NCBI RefSeq assembly: GCF_000735585.1
Contig: NZ_JNNO01000034.1
Coordinates: forward strand, 1-64,000
Length of the DNA: 64,000 nucleotides
Direction of reading: 5' to 3'
Source of the DNA: Devosia sp. LC5
GTDB taxonomy: Bacteria; Pseudomonadota; Alphaproteobacteria; Rhizobiales; Devosiaceae
Shown here: positions 26,728 to 34,482 of the stretch, piece after piece
Layout of the letters: each line of letters starts with the position of its first letter
How positions within the stretch are numbered: the stretch's first letter is position 1
Notes under the pieces: model-generated
Database searches by the model: none
Seen by the model: the letters and a program-made list of their open reading frames with translations, nothing else
Told to the model about the DNA's origin: nothing
Program-made: the position numbers and the translations under genes

Positions 26728-27175
26728 AGCCATGACCGAAAACGAACTCTTCATCGACCGCACTTTTGCCGCGCCGGCTGCATTGGTGTTTCGCCTCTGG
26801 AGCGATGCGGAATTGCTCAAGCGCTGGTTCGGCCCCAAGGATTTTACCTGCCCCAGCTACACGCTCGATTTCCGCGTCGGCGGCGCCTATCGCGGCATGA
26901 TCCGCTCGGCGCAATATCCCGATGGCTGGTTCGGCGGCACGTTCAAGCAGATCGTGCCCGATCGAAAAATCGTCATGAGCTTCGCCTGGGAACAAGGCTC
27001 GGGCCAGACCGATCTTACCGACATCACCATCACGCTCGATGAGGCCGGTAGCGTCACCAGCCAGCGCTTCCACCAGGCCCCGTTCGCCTCGATGGCCGAG
27101 CGCGACAGCCATCTGAGCGGCTGGAGCGAATGCCTCGACAAGCAGGTGAGCTACCTGCGCGACAATCCCGCCTGA
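26711..27175 (+). CDS. SRPBCC/AHSA1-domain protein (cassette 2)
   Basis: A 154-residue helix-grip protein: ELFIDRTFAAPAALVFRLWSDAELLKRWFGPKDFTCPSYTLDFRVGG, then RIVMSFAWE-type (KIVMSFAWEQGSG) and QRFHQAPFASMAERDSHLSGWSECLDKQVSYL, all AHSA1-family marks. AAAGGA seven bases before ATG 26711 favours this start, overlapping arsR by 17 bases; ATG 26732 just after the arsR stop is the alternative. The ligand is unknown. Confidence 0.87.
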   Translation: MQPKTEAMTENELFIDRTFAAPAALVFRLWSDAELLKRWFGPKDFTCPSYTLDFRVGGAYRGMIRSAQYPDGWFGGTFKQIVPDRKIVMSFAWEQGSGQTDLTDITITLDEAGSVTSQRFHQAPFASMAERDSHLSGWSECLDKQVSYLRDNPA

Positions 27176-27187
27176 GGAGAGCAATTC

Positions 27188-27607
27188 ATGCGACAGACCC
27201 ATCACGGCTCCTGCCATTGCGGCGCCGTCAGCTTCGAAGCCGATGTCGATCTCAGCGCCGAATCCCGCCGCTGCAACTGCACCTATTGCGCCAAGACGCG
27301 CTATTGGAAGAGCTTTGTCGGCGTCGACGACATTCGCCTGCTGGCCGGTGCCGAAAGCCTGGCCGATTACCGCGCCCCGGATTCGCTCTGGCCGCCCGAT
27401 CATATCCATCACCATTTCTGCAAGACCTGCGGCGTGCAGCTCTATTCGCGCGGCTTTCTCGAGCAGATGGGCGGCTGGTTCTACGCGCTCAACATCGCCG
27501 TGCTCGACGGCGTATCACCGCAGGATTTTGCCAAAGTGCCGATCACCTATGAAAACGGCGTCCAGGATAAGCAGATGGAGCCGCCGGAGGTCACGTCTTA
27601 CCTCTGA
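27188..27607 (+). CDS. GFA (CENP-V/Gfa) family zinc protein
   Basis: The 139-residue protein has the beta-fold zinc sites of the glutathione-dependent formaldehyde-activating family: GSCHCGAVSFEADVD, CNCTYCAKTRYW and HFCKTCGVQLYSRG. True Gfa activity is doubtful in this family; many members are simply called GFA-domain proteins. It follows the SRPBCC gene by 12 bases with a GAGGAGAG ribosome site, making it the third gene of the ArsR operon. Confidence 0.87.
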   Translation: MRQTHHGSCHCGAVSFEADVDLSAESRRCNCTYCAKTRYWKSFVGVDDIRLLAGAESLADYRAPDSLWPPDHIHHHFCKTCGVQLYSRGFLEQMGGWFYALNIAVLDGVSPQDFAKVPITYENGVQDKQMEPPEVTSYL

Positions 27608-27778
27608 GGAGGACCTGTGGCCCGCCGGCCACACCTGCCCGCCATCTCCATTCCCCACCAGGAACCAAGTCTTTCAGGCCCCCGTTTAATCCAGCACGGG
27701 GCGGTAACCGCGCGGGGCCTCCCAGTCTCGCGCTTCCGCAATAAGTGGCTTGTCCACTTCCTTGAAAGGATCAGAGCA

Positions 27779-28417
27779 ATGAAACAGCTTCTTTTGGCTA
27801 GTGTGGCCGCGTTGGCGCTCGGCATTGCCATGCCGGGCTTTGCCCAGGATACGCTGATCGGCCCCGAAGATGATGTGCAAGCCGGCGCCACGATCGGCGC
27901 GAGCGGTGGCGGAATAGCCGGCGCGACCGTTGGCGCCGTAGTGGCCGGCCCGCTGGGCGCCGCCATTGGCGGTTTTGCCGGGGCCACTTTGGGCGCCGCG
28001 GCGGGTATCGAGACTTCGGTAATCGACTATGCCGGTGCCCACCCGGTCGAACCCATCTATCTCGAAGGCGCGCTCGATATCGGCTATGTGCTGCCACCCG
28101 ATGTGGTGATCTACCCGGTCGAGACCGATCCCTCCTATGGCTATATCTATGCCAATGACCGCGTCTGGATCGTTGATCTGCAAAGCCGCGCCTTGGTGCA
28201 ATCGCCCGGCTACGTGGTGACCCAGAATTATCTCGATTACGCCATCGCCAACCCGATCGATCCGGTGTCGCTCGAAGCCGACGTGGTCGTGGGCTATGTG
28301 CTGCCGCCCGATGTCGCACTGACCCCGGTGCCCCAATCGAGTTATTCCTATGTCTATATCGAGGGCCGCCCGGCCCTCGTTGAAAGCACCAGCCGTGCCG
28401 TGGTCTGGATCAACTAG
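27779..28417 (+). CDS. DUF1236 protein with glycine zipper, exported
   Basis: A 212-residue exported protein with signal peptide MKQLLLASVAALALGIAMP and cleavage near GFAQD. A glycine-zipper stretch follows (about residues 37-78, GGGIAGATVGAVVAGPLGAA), which suggests membrane insertion or packing. Then come two DUF1236-like repeats: IGYVLPPDVVIYPVETDPSYGY and VGYVLPPDVALTPVPQSSYSY, each with a Y-x-Y and a val-rich end. Alphaproteobacterial DUF1236 proteins are usually envelope or periplasmic proteins of unknown role. A terminator follows. Confidence 0.8.
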   Translation: MKQLLLASVAALALGIAMPGFAQDTLIGPEDDVQAGATIGASGGGIAGATVGAVVAGPLGAAIGGFAGATLGAAAGIETSVIDYAGAHPVEPIYLEGALDIGYVLPPDVVIYPVETDPSYGYIYANDRVWIVDLQSRALVQSPGYVVTQNYLDYAIANPIDPVSLEADVVVGYVLPPDVALTPVPQSSYSYVYIEGRPALVESTSRAVVWIN

Positions 28418-28491
28418 TCCCGGCGCCGCAAGAGTATTCCTCCCTCTTGAGGGCGGGATGGGGTGGAAGTTCCGTAGTCACGCCCGCCCCG

Positions 28492-28524
28492 AAGCCGCCC
28501 GGTTCACCCGGGCGGCTTTGCTTT
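28492..28524 (+). terminator. Rho-independent terminator after the DUF1236 gene
   Basis: AAGCCGCCCGG (28492-28502) pairs with CCGGGCGGCTT (28508-28518) around a five-base loop, followed by TTGCTTTG. The U tract is interrupted but the 11-base stem is strong. Confidence 0.75.
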
Positions 28525-28574
28525 GACCGCTTGAACAGTTTGGGCAATATTGCCGGACGAGGTCGGAGGGGCGC

Positions 28575-29036
28575 ATGGCCGATATTCTGGACTATTGTGT
28601 GGGGCTCAAGCAGGTCAGCTTCAAACCCGGCCAGCTCATGCTGCCCGAGGGCGAGCGGCTGGGCCGGCTTTATGTGCTGGTCGAGGGGCAGGTGGAGGTG
28701 ATCCGCGAGCGCACTCAGGTCACCCATGTCGATGAGCCAGGCTCGATTTTCGGAGAAATGGCGGTGCTGCTCGACATGCCCCATTCGGCCAGCGTCAAGG
28801 CGCTCTCCGCCGTCACGGCCTATGAAATTCCCGACGCACTGACCTTTCTCGATAGCCGCCCCGAATTCTCCCTCCACATTGCCACCATGCTGGCCCGGCG
28901 GCTTTATTATACCACCTCCTATCTGGTCGATCTGCAGCAGCAGGCCGCCGGCAAGCGGCAGGATCTCGACCTGGTCGACCAGATCCTGGCGTCCCTGGTC
29001 GAACCCGCCGATCACAAGAGCAAAGTCGCACGATGA
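28575..29036 (+). CDS. Cyclic nucleotide-binding-domain protein
   Basis: A 153-residue protein that is essentially one CNB/Crp beta-barrel: VSFKPGQLMLPEGERLGRLYVLVEGQVEVIRERT, then GSIFGEMAVLLDMPHSASVKALS, which is the phosphate-binding cassette (the Arg of FGExAxL-x-R-A is replaced by His-Ser). No HTH is attached, so it is not a transcription factor by itself. A helical tail follows. The replaced arginine makes cAMP/cGMP binding uncertain. Its stop overlaps the next ATG (ATGA). Confidence 0.82.
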   Translation: MADILDYCVGLKQVSFKPGQLMLPEGERLGRLYVLVEGQVEVIRERTQVTHVDEPGSIFGEMAVLLDMPHSASVKALSAVTAYEIPDALTFLDSRPEFSLHIATMLARRLYYTTSYLVDLQQQAAGKRQDLDLVDQILASLVEPADHKSKVAR

Positions 29037-29320
29037 ATAAACCCGCCCTCACCATCACCTATTGCACCCAGTGCAATTGGCTGCTCCGCTCGGCCTGGAT
29101 GGCCTCCGAAGTGCTCTCCACCTTCAGCCTTGAAATGGGCGCGGTGACGCTGGTGCCCGGCACGGGTGGCATTTTCGAGATCAGCCTCGATGGCGAATTG
29201 ATCTGGGAGCGCAAGCGCGATGGCGGCTTCCCCGACGTCAAGCAACTCAAGCAAATGGTGCGCGACCGCATCGATCCCGAGCGCGATCTGGGCCATATCG
29301 ACCGAACCCATACGGGCTGA
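29033..29320 (+). CDS. SelT/SelW/SelH (Rdx) family thioredoxin-like protein
   Basis: A 95-residue Rdx-family protein with the redox motif CTQC near the N-terminus (TITYCTQCNWLLRSAWMASEVL). Members have Cys-x-x-Cys in place of the selenocysteine of animal SelW. The ending GGIFEISLDGELIWERKRDGGFPDVKQLKQMVRDRIDP is characteristic. Redox function is likely but the partner is unknown. It is coupled by a four-base overlap to the CNB protein. Confidence 0.88.
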   Translation: MNKPALTITYCTQCNWLLRSAWMASEVLSTFSLEMGAVTLVPGTGGIFEISLDGELIWERKRDGGFPDVKQLKQMVRDRIDPERDLGHIDRTHTG

Positions 29321-29415
29321 TCCGCGGGGACTTTCTTTTCTGATATCTTGGGTTAATCTTGCTCATTGCAAAGCGACGCGCCGTCGCGTCGCTCCTTGAG
29401 GGAGAGCCAAGCGTC

Positions 29416-29784
29416 ATGGCGCATAAGTTCAAGATCACTGCCGCCAAGAATGGCGAGTTTACCGCCAAGTTCGTCTACAATAGCGAAACCATGGTCTGGT
29501 CGGAAAACTACAAGTCCAAGGCCAGCGCGCAGAACTGCATTGAATCCATCAAGAAGAATGCGCCTTCCGCCGCCATTGTCGACCTGACCAAGGGCGAAGA
29601 GGGCAAGGGCTACCGCTTTGAAATCGCCGCCTCCAAGGACGGCCAGACCTTTGTGCGTTTCGTCGCCGCCAATAACGAAACCATGGTGCGCTCGGAAACC
29701 TATAAATCCAAATCCAGCGCCAAGAACTGCATCAAATCCGTCCAGGAACGCGGGCCCAAGGCCGAGACCGTCGACGAGGCGTAG
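29416..29784 (+). CDS. YegP-like DUF1508 protein, two repeats
   Basis: The 122-residue protein is a tandem duplication of the DUF1508 unit: FKITAAKNGEFTAKFVYNSETMVWSENYKSKASAQNCIESIKKNA then FEIAASKDGQTFVRFVAANNETMVRSETYKSKSSAKNCIKSVQE. The usual E. coli YegP has two units of about 55 residues, so the length fits. The function is unclear. I use ATG 29416 (MAHKFKIT); the longer frame upstream shows no conservation. Confidence 0.9.
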   Translation: MAHKFKITAAKNGEFTAKFVYNSETMVWSENYKSKASAQNCIESIKKNAPSAAIVDLTKGEEGKGYRFEIAASKDGQTFVRFVAANNETMVRSETYKSKSSAKNCIKSVQERGPKAETVDEA

Positions 29785-29811
29785 GGCCCGGCTCTAACGT
29801 CGTTCCACCCA

Positions 29812-29914
29812 CAATGTCATTCCGGCGCAGGCCGGAATCCATGCTGAAGGCTATCCCCGCGCTGGATATGCGTGGATGGCCACGGACCTGGATTCCGGCC
29901 TGCGCCGGAATGAC
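29812..29914. repeat. Dispersed palindromic repeat, family D, facing pair
   Basis: CATTCCGGCGCAGGCCGGAA faces TTCCGGCCTGCGCCGGAATG, with TCCATG-type inner flanks. It is the only copy of this family seen in the window. It lies between yegP and the amino-acid-binding protein. Confidence 0.75.
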
Positions 29915-30038
29915 TCCGTGGTTGAACGGGCAAAAACAAATACTTCCCGCCACGCCACCCGCCCGCAAAACCCCATTCCCAAGCCCCGGCTACCCGGTCT
30001 AGTCTTGCCACCAAATCGTTCCGGGAGAATGCCGCCTC

Positions 30039-30842
30039 ATGTCATCCATCCTCAAGCTGCTCGCCACCGCCGCGGCCTCGCTGGCCTTCGGCGCCGTTTC
30101 GGTCCAGGCCCAGGATGCCCTGCCCGACCTTGGCGGCCGCACCATCGTCGCGGTCACCGAAAACGCCTATGTGCCGCTCAATTTCGCCGATCCGAACACC
30201 GGCGAGGGCATCGGGCTTGAATATGACCTGTTCAACGAGATCGCCAAGCGCCTCAATGCCAAGGTCGATTGGCAGCTCTCCAGCTGGGACGTGATGATCC
30301 AGGCGGTGCGCGACGGGCAATTCGAAGTGGGCATGGATGGCATTACCATCAATGAGGAACGCGCCGAGTTGATCGATTTCTCCGACGCCTATCTCACCAG
30401 CGAGCAATATATGCTGGTGCGAGCCGACGAGACCCGCTTCACCGAGGCCGAGAGCTTTGCCAGCGATCCCAATCTGCTGATCGGCGCCCAGGCCGGCACC
30501 ACCAATTTCTATGTCGCAGTCTATAACGTGCTTGATGGCGAAGAAAGCAATCCGCGCATCAAGCTGTTCGACACGTTTGGCACGTCGGTGTCGGCGCTGC
30601 AGGCTGGTGATGTCGATACCGTGCTGATGGACCAGACCTCGGCCAATGGCTATATCGGGGCCAATCCGGGCGCCTTCAAAGTCATCGGCGGCCCGCTCGG
30701 CGCCGAGGATTTCGGCTTCATCCTGACCCAGGGCTCCGATCTGCTCGAGCCCATCAACGCCGCCATCGCCGCCATCAAGGCCGATGGCACCATGGAAAAA
30801 TTCCAGCAGAAGTGGTTCTACGAATACAGCGCCGCCCAGTAA
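30039..30842 (+). CDS. Amino-acid ABC transporter substrate-binding protein
   Basis: The 267-residue periplasmic protein (signal peptide ending VSVQAQD) has the SBP_bac_3 pattern: GRTIVAVTENAYVPLNFADPNTGEGIGLEYDLFNEIAKRLNAKVDW, then GQFEVGMDGITINEERAELIDFSDAYLTSEQYMLV and IGAQAGTTN. The ligand is a polar or cationic amino acid by family analogy, not fixed. A permease of the same system follows 270 bases later, separated by a repeat. No ATPase is near, so energy may come from a shared ATPase elsewhere. Confidence 0.88.
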   Translation: MSSILKLLATAAASLAFGAVSVQAQDALPDLGGRTIVAVTENAYVPLNFADPNTGEGIGLEYDLFNEIAKRLNAKVDWQLSSWDVMIQAVRDGQFEVGMDGITINEERAELIDFSDAYLTSEQYMLVRADETRFTEAESFASDPNLLIGAQAGTTNFYVAVYNVLDGEESNPRIKLFDTFGTSVSALQAGDVDTVLMDQTSANGYIGANPGAFKVIGGPLGAEDFGFILTQGSDLLEPINAAIAAIKADGTMEKFQQKWFYEYSAAQ

Positions 30843-30928
30843 GCGGTTTGGCTCATCGACGATGCGGCCTCCCTCGTTATGCGAGACAAGGCAATCCCCT
30901 ATGCATTGATCCAGGTGCTTTATCGTCC

Positions 30929-31048
30929 GCTCGCCCCTCTGGGGAGAGGGCCAGGGTGAGGGGTGCGATGCTGGGATATCTGCTGATGGTGCAGCATCGC
31001 ACCCCTCACCCGGCGCTGCACGCCAGCCCCTCCCCTGAGGGGCGAGGT
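30929..31048. repeat. Dispersed palindromic repeat, family E, facing pair
   Basis: CTCGCCCCTCTGGGGAGAGG faces CCTCCCCTGAGGGGCGAGGT, with an inner pair GGTGAGGGGTGCGATGCTGG and GCATCGCACCCCTCACC. It occupies the gap between the substrate-binding protein and its permease, which would otherwise be a tight operon. Confidence 0.7.
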
Positions 31049-31110
31049 GATCTGAGCCACATGCCAAGCGCGGTGCAGCGCCGAAGCGCGGCTGCCACCA
31101 TGAAGACACC

Positions 31111-31911
31111 ATGACCTATTCCCCCCGCCGCCCCTCCATCCTCGCCCGCACGCCCTGGTGGCTGCTTGCCATTGCCCTGCTCTTCGTGCTCGGCTTGTGG
31201 GCCATGACCGCCAATGCCGGCTATGCCGTCATCTTCCGCGCGCTGTCGGGCGGCATAACCACCACGCTCTGGGTCACCGGCGTCGCCTTCACCGCCGCCA
31301 CCATTCTTGGCCTGCTCGTCGCCCTCGCCCGTACCTCCACCAACCGCGTGCTGCGCGAACTCGCCACCTTCTATGTCGAGATCATCCGCGGCATTCCCGT
31401 ATTGGTCTTTCTGTTCTACGTCGCCTTTGTCGGTGCACCCGGCATGGTCGCCGCCATCAATTGGCTGCTGCAGCCCATTGGCGGCACGATCACCATCCGC
31501 CAGTTCGATTTCGCCTGGCGGGCCATCGTGGCGCTCACCATCTGCTATTCCGCCTTCATTGCCGAAATCTTCCGTGCCGGCATCGAGGCGGTCAATTCCG
31601 GCCAGGTCGAGGCCGCACGTGCGCTGGGCCTGTCGCGCTGGCATTGCTTCCGCTTCATCATCGCCCCCCAAGCCCTGCGCACCATCCTGCCCCCGCTGGG
31701 CAATGACTTCGTCTCCATGGTCAAGGATTCGGCCCTGGTCTCGGCTCTGGGCGTGCAGGACATTACCCAATTGGGCAAAGTCTATTCCTCCAGCACCTTC
31801 CTGTTTTTCGAAACCTATAATGTAGTGGCCTTCCTCTATCTCACCATGACCATTTCCCTGTCGCTATTGGTCCGCCTGCTGGAAAACCGCCTGCGCAACG
31901 AACGGCGCTGA
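31111..31911 (+). CDS. Amino-acid ABC transporter permease (HisM/GlnP type)
   Basis: The 266-residue inner-membrane protein has about five to six hydrophobic segments and the ABC2/His/Glu/Gln transporter signature: EIIRGIPVLVFLFYVAFVG and the EAA loop EAARALGLSRWHCFRFIIAPQALRTILPPLGND. The C-terminal KDSALVSALGVQDITQLG is typical. It belongs with the preceding binding protein. The usual second permease and the ATPase are absent here, so a homodimer is likely. Confidence 0.88.
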   Translation: MTYSPRRPSILARTPWWLLAIALLFVLGLWAMTANAGYAVIFRALSGGITTTLWVTGVAFTAATILGLLVALARTSTNRVLRELATFYVEIIRGIPVLVFLFYVAFVGAPGMVAAINWLLQPIGGTITIRQFDFAWRAIVALTICYSAFIAEIFRAGIEAVNSGQVEAARALGLSRWHCFRFIIAPQALRTILPPLGNDFVSMVKDSALVSALGVQDITQLGKVYSSSTFLFFETYNVVAFLYLTMTISLSLLVRLLENRLRNERR

Positions 31912-31956
31912 AGCGCAGCGGTCTTGGTTTCCGTCTTCTGGCGAGCAGGATGACGG

Positions 31957-31988
31957 GCTCACCTCGCCCCTCAGGGGAGAGGGGACGA
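31957..31988. repeat. Dispersed palindromic repeat, family E, single arm
   Basis: A single CACCTCGCCCCTCAGGGGAG arm ending GAGGGGACGAT. No partner is seen before creA. Confidence 0.6.
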
Positions 31989-32101
31989 TTGAGCCCGCGA
32001 AGCGGTACATATGATCAACCGGGGGAGAGGCCTCTTCACCACCACTTGCCGAGCGCGGCAAACTCCCCCACTTATAACCCGCAACCCACGGAGACCCGCG
32101 C

Positions 32102-32626
32102 ATGAACCGTCTCGCCGCCCTCGCTCTCGCCGCCTTCGCTGCGGTTTCCCTCGCTGCCTGTGGCGACAATCGCACCGTGGGCTCGGTCGGCGTCGACTGG
32201 ACCGGCAATGACATCGCCATCGATGCGCTGGCCGATCCGGGCGTGGATGGCGTGGTCTGCCACCTGGCCTATTTCAACCGCTCCTTCATCGATCGCATCA
32301 GTCAGGGCAATTGGTTCGAGGCCCCCTCCTATTCCGCGCTCGATTGCTCGGTGGTCGGCCCGCTGACCATTGGCAATATTTCCCTGCGCCCCGGGGGCGA
32401 GGAAATCTTCCGTGAAGGGCGCTCGCTGATCTGGAAGTCGCTCCGCGTCACCCGCATTTATGATGCGGCCAACAATGCGCTGATCTATCTCGGCCATGCC
32501 CGCGAATTGCAGCAGGGTTCGGGCAAGATGAGCCTCTCGGTCATCCCGCTCAATGGCGAGGCCGTGACCTGGAGCAATGGCGAGCCGGCCCCTGCCACCA
32601 CCCCGGCCACGGTCAATACGCAATAA
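32102..32626 (+). CDS. creA: CreA family protein, predicted lipoprotein
   Basis: The 174-residue protein has a lipobox (SLAACGDN, LAAC with Cys20) after a hydrophobic leader, and the CreA core: VGSVGVDWTGNDIAIDALADPGVDGVVCHLAYFN, and the RSLIWKSLRVTRIYDAANNALIYLGHARELQQGSGKMSLSVIPL block. CreA is a conserved periplasmic protein of unknown function in proteobacteria. The C-terminal Pro-Ala-Thr tail is extra. An upstream gap carries a single repeat arm. Confidence 0.88.
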   Translation: MNRLAALALAAFAAVSLAACGDNRTVGSVGVDWTGNDIAIDALADPGVDGVVCHLAYFNRSFIDRISQGNWFEAPSYSALDCSVVGPLTIGNISLRPGGEEIFREGRSLIWKSLRVTRIYDAANNALIYLGHARELQQGSGKMSLSVIPLNGEAVTWSNGEPAPATTPATVNTQ

Positions 32627-32639
32627 TAGAGCCTTCCCA

Positions 32640-32736
32640 AGTAGACCTCATGGTGAGCCTGTCGAACCGCGAGGGCGTGGCATGCAAGCCTCCACCCGCT
32701 CGACCTGGTCCTTCGACAAGCTCAGGATGAGGTCCA
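32640..32736. repeat. Dispersed palindromic repeat, family B, facing pair
   Basis: GTAGACCTCATGGTGAGCCT faces CTTCGACAAGCTCAGGATGA, with facing GTCGAACC and CGAC ends. It lies between creA and the peroxiredoxin gene. Confidence 0.7.
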
Positions 32737-32905
32737 GTGCTTTCTGCCCCCATCCTGCTGCATGCCATCCCATTGGAACGCCATGGCGTTCCGTCGGGCG
32801 ACAACATAAAAAGATTTCGCGCCGCTCCGCTTCTATCGGCGGTCTGCAATACGATACTCTTTGCCTAACCAGACGATCACCGGTTCAGGCGCACAAGGAT
32901 CAAAA

Positions 32906-33541
32906 ATGGCCATTCTGATTGGCGATACCGCCCCCGATTTCACCCTCGAATCCACCGAGGGCAATATCCACTTCCACGATTATATCGATGGCTCCTGGGC
33001 CGTGCTGTTCAGCCATCCCAAGAATTTCACTCCGGTCTGCACCACCGAATTGGGCTATACGGCCAAGCTCAAGCCAGAGTTTGAAAAGCGCGGCGTCAGG
33101 GCGCTGGGCCTGTCGGTCGATAAGCTCGAGGATCATGCCGGCTGGGCCAAGGATATCGAGGAAACCCAGGGCACCGCGCTCAATTTCCCACTGCTGGCTG
33201 ACACCAAGGGCGAGGTCGCCCGCCTCTACGACATGATCCATCCCAATGCCGACAATACGCTGACCGTGCGCAGCCTGTTCGTCATCGGGCCGGACAAGAA
33301 GGTCAAGCTCAAGATCGAATACCCGGCCTCCACCGGCCGCAATTTCGATGAAGTCCTGCGCGTCATCGATAGCCTCCAGCTCACCGCCAAGCACCAGGTC
33401 GCCACCCCGGTCAATTGGAAGCAGGGCGAGGATGTCATCATCGTTCCCGCCGTTTCCAACGAAGCCGCCAAGGCCAAGTACCCCGAAGGCTGGACGGAAC
33501 TGAAGCCCTATCTGCGCATTGTTCCCCAGCCCCGCGGGTAG
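32906..33541 (+). CDS. Peroxiredoxin, 1-Cys (Prx6-type)
   Basis: The 211-residue thiol peroxidase reduces hydrogen and organic peroxides. The peroxidatic Cys45 lies in NFTPVCTTELGYTAKLKPEF. There is no resolving Cys in the Prx6 C-terminal half, so the 1-Cys type is indicated, as is the C-terminal region with LQLTAKHQVATPVNWKQGEDVIIVP and EGWTELKPYLRI. AAGGA precedes the ATG. It is a single-gene unit with its own terminators. Confidence 0.92.
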   Translation: MAILIGDTAPDFTLESTEGNIHFHDYIDGSWAVLFSHPKNFTPVCTTELGYTAKLKPEFEKRGVRALGLSVDKLEDHAGWAKDIEETQGTALNFPLLADTKGEVARLYDMIHPNADNTLTVRSLFVIGPDKKVKLKIEYPASTGRNFDEVLRVIDSLQLTAKHQVATPVNWKQGEDVIIVPAVSNEAAKAKYPEGWTELKPYLRIVPQPRG

Positions 33542-33614
33542 CGGAACAATATCCCGCGCTCAGAGCGGGTTGCCTCGCGCGCCAATGCGCGCGCTCGTTT
33601 TCTCCCTGACAACT

Positions 33615-33645
33615 GGGCGGCACCAACCTGCCGCCCTTTTCTTTT
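33615..33645 (+). terminator. Rho-independent terminator after the peroxiredoxin gene
   Basis: GGGCGGC (33615-33621) pairs with GCCGCCC (33630-33636) around an eight-base loop, followed by TTTTCTTTT. A weaker stem (GCGCGC/GCGCGC at 33577-33592) precedes it. Confidence 0.85.
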
Positions 33646-34073
33646 GGGTGGCGTGAGCTGATGTGCGGGGGAGCGGATTGGTGCCAAGGCCCAAAACGGC
33701 ACAGAACCTGCCTTTTTCTCGCCCGATTTGCTGCTGTTCTGCCTTTTGATCTCCCGAATTCTTGCCGGAACCTTCGTAAAAACGCGATTGTTTGGCATAT
33801 GGTATGGAACCGTGACCATTAGGCCACAGCGGGCAAGATGAATCCTGTACTGGCCGGAATCCTCGACTTGCGTTTTCTCAGATTGGCGAATCGAGGATTC
33901 ATTTCCTGCAATCGCAGTGCCAATCTTGCTAATTGGGCGGCAATGCCGCCCCCGATTTTGCGGCATATGCGCAACAGCAGGTGCTTTGAGTCCAGTCATG
34001 GCGTTGCCGCCCACATTATGGCCGGGCAAGGCCATTAATCGATTGCTCACCGTAACTATGTGAGTTTCTCAGC
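33646..34073. other. 430-base gap without a recognisable gene
   Basis: No gene with family marks is seen on either strand. Long open frames here (33508-34050 minus and 33838-34038 plus) have no conserved motifs and Arg/Pro/Ser-rich shadow composition. A short hairpin GGGCGGCAATGCCGCCC lies at about 33935-33951. The right end must hold the promoter of the RlpA-like gene. Confidence 0.6.
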
Positions 34074-34427
34074 TTGATTAGAAAAGTCGTTTCCGCCGCC
34101 GCAATTGCTGCAGCATTGCTCTCGCTTTCCACTGCAGCCTATGCCCAATGCGGCGGCGCTTCCTGGTATGGCCCTGGCTTCAATGGCAAAAAGGCCGCAT
34201 CGGGTGAGACCTTCAACGAAAACGCCATGACGGCGGCCCATCGCTCCCTTCCCTTCGGCACCAAGCTGCGCGTAACCGACCAGCGCACCGGCCGGCAAAT
34301 CCAGGTGACCATCAACGATCGTGGCCCGTTTATCGGCGGCCGCATCATCGATCTGTCCAAGGCCGCTGCCGGCCAGCTCGGTTTCCGCAATCGCGGCGTC
34401 ACTTCGGTGTGCATCGAGCAGATCTGA
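34074..34427 (+). CDS. rlpA: RlpA-like double-psi beta-barrel protein
   Basis: The 117-residue exported protein has a signal peptide (to about AAYAQ) and a double-psi beta-barrel with ASWYGPGFNGKKAASGETFNENAMTAAHRSLPFGTKLRV and INDRGPFIGGRIIDLSKAAAGQLG, the catalytic-domain signature of RlpA septal lytic transglycosylases (GxxY, T-x-A-H, D-R-G-P). No SPOR domain is attached. The start is TTG because every in-frame ATG upstream is behind a stop. It ends at a bidirectional terminator. Confidence 0.85.
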   Translation: MIRKVVSAAAIAAALLSLSTAAYAQCGGASWYGPGFNGKKAASGETFNENAMTAAHRSLPFGTKLRVTDQRTGRQIQVTINDRGPFIGGRIIDLSKAAAGQLGFRNRGVTSVCIEQI

Positions 34428-34449
34428 TCGAGAAGTAATTTTCCGTGAG

Positions 34450-34482
34450 ACGGGCCGCCCGGCTGGAGCGGCCCGTTTTTTA
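34450..34482. terminator. Rho-independent terminator between rlpA and aldo/keto reductase 1
   Basis: ACGGGCCGC (34450-34458) pairs with GCGGCCCGT (34468-34476), with a nine-base loop and a T6 run on the plus strand. The T run overlaps the stop codon (TAA, 34482 to 34480) of the minus-strand reductase gene. Confidence 0.85.

Noticed and set aside
33508..34050. 180-residue minus-strand frame in the gap between peroxiredoxin and rlpA
   Set aside because: Composition is Arg/Pro/Ser-rich, no motifs, and it crosses two terminator hairpins; it looks non-coding.
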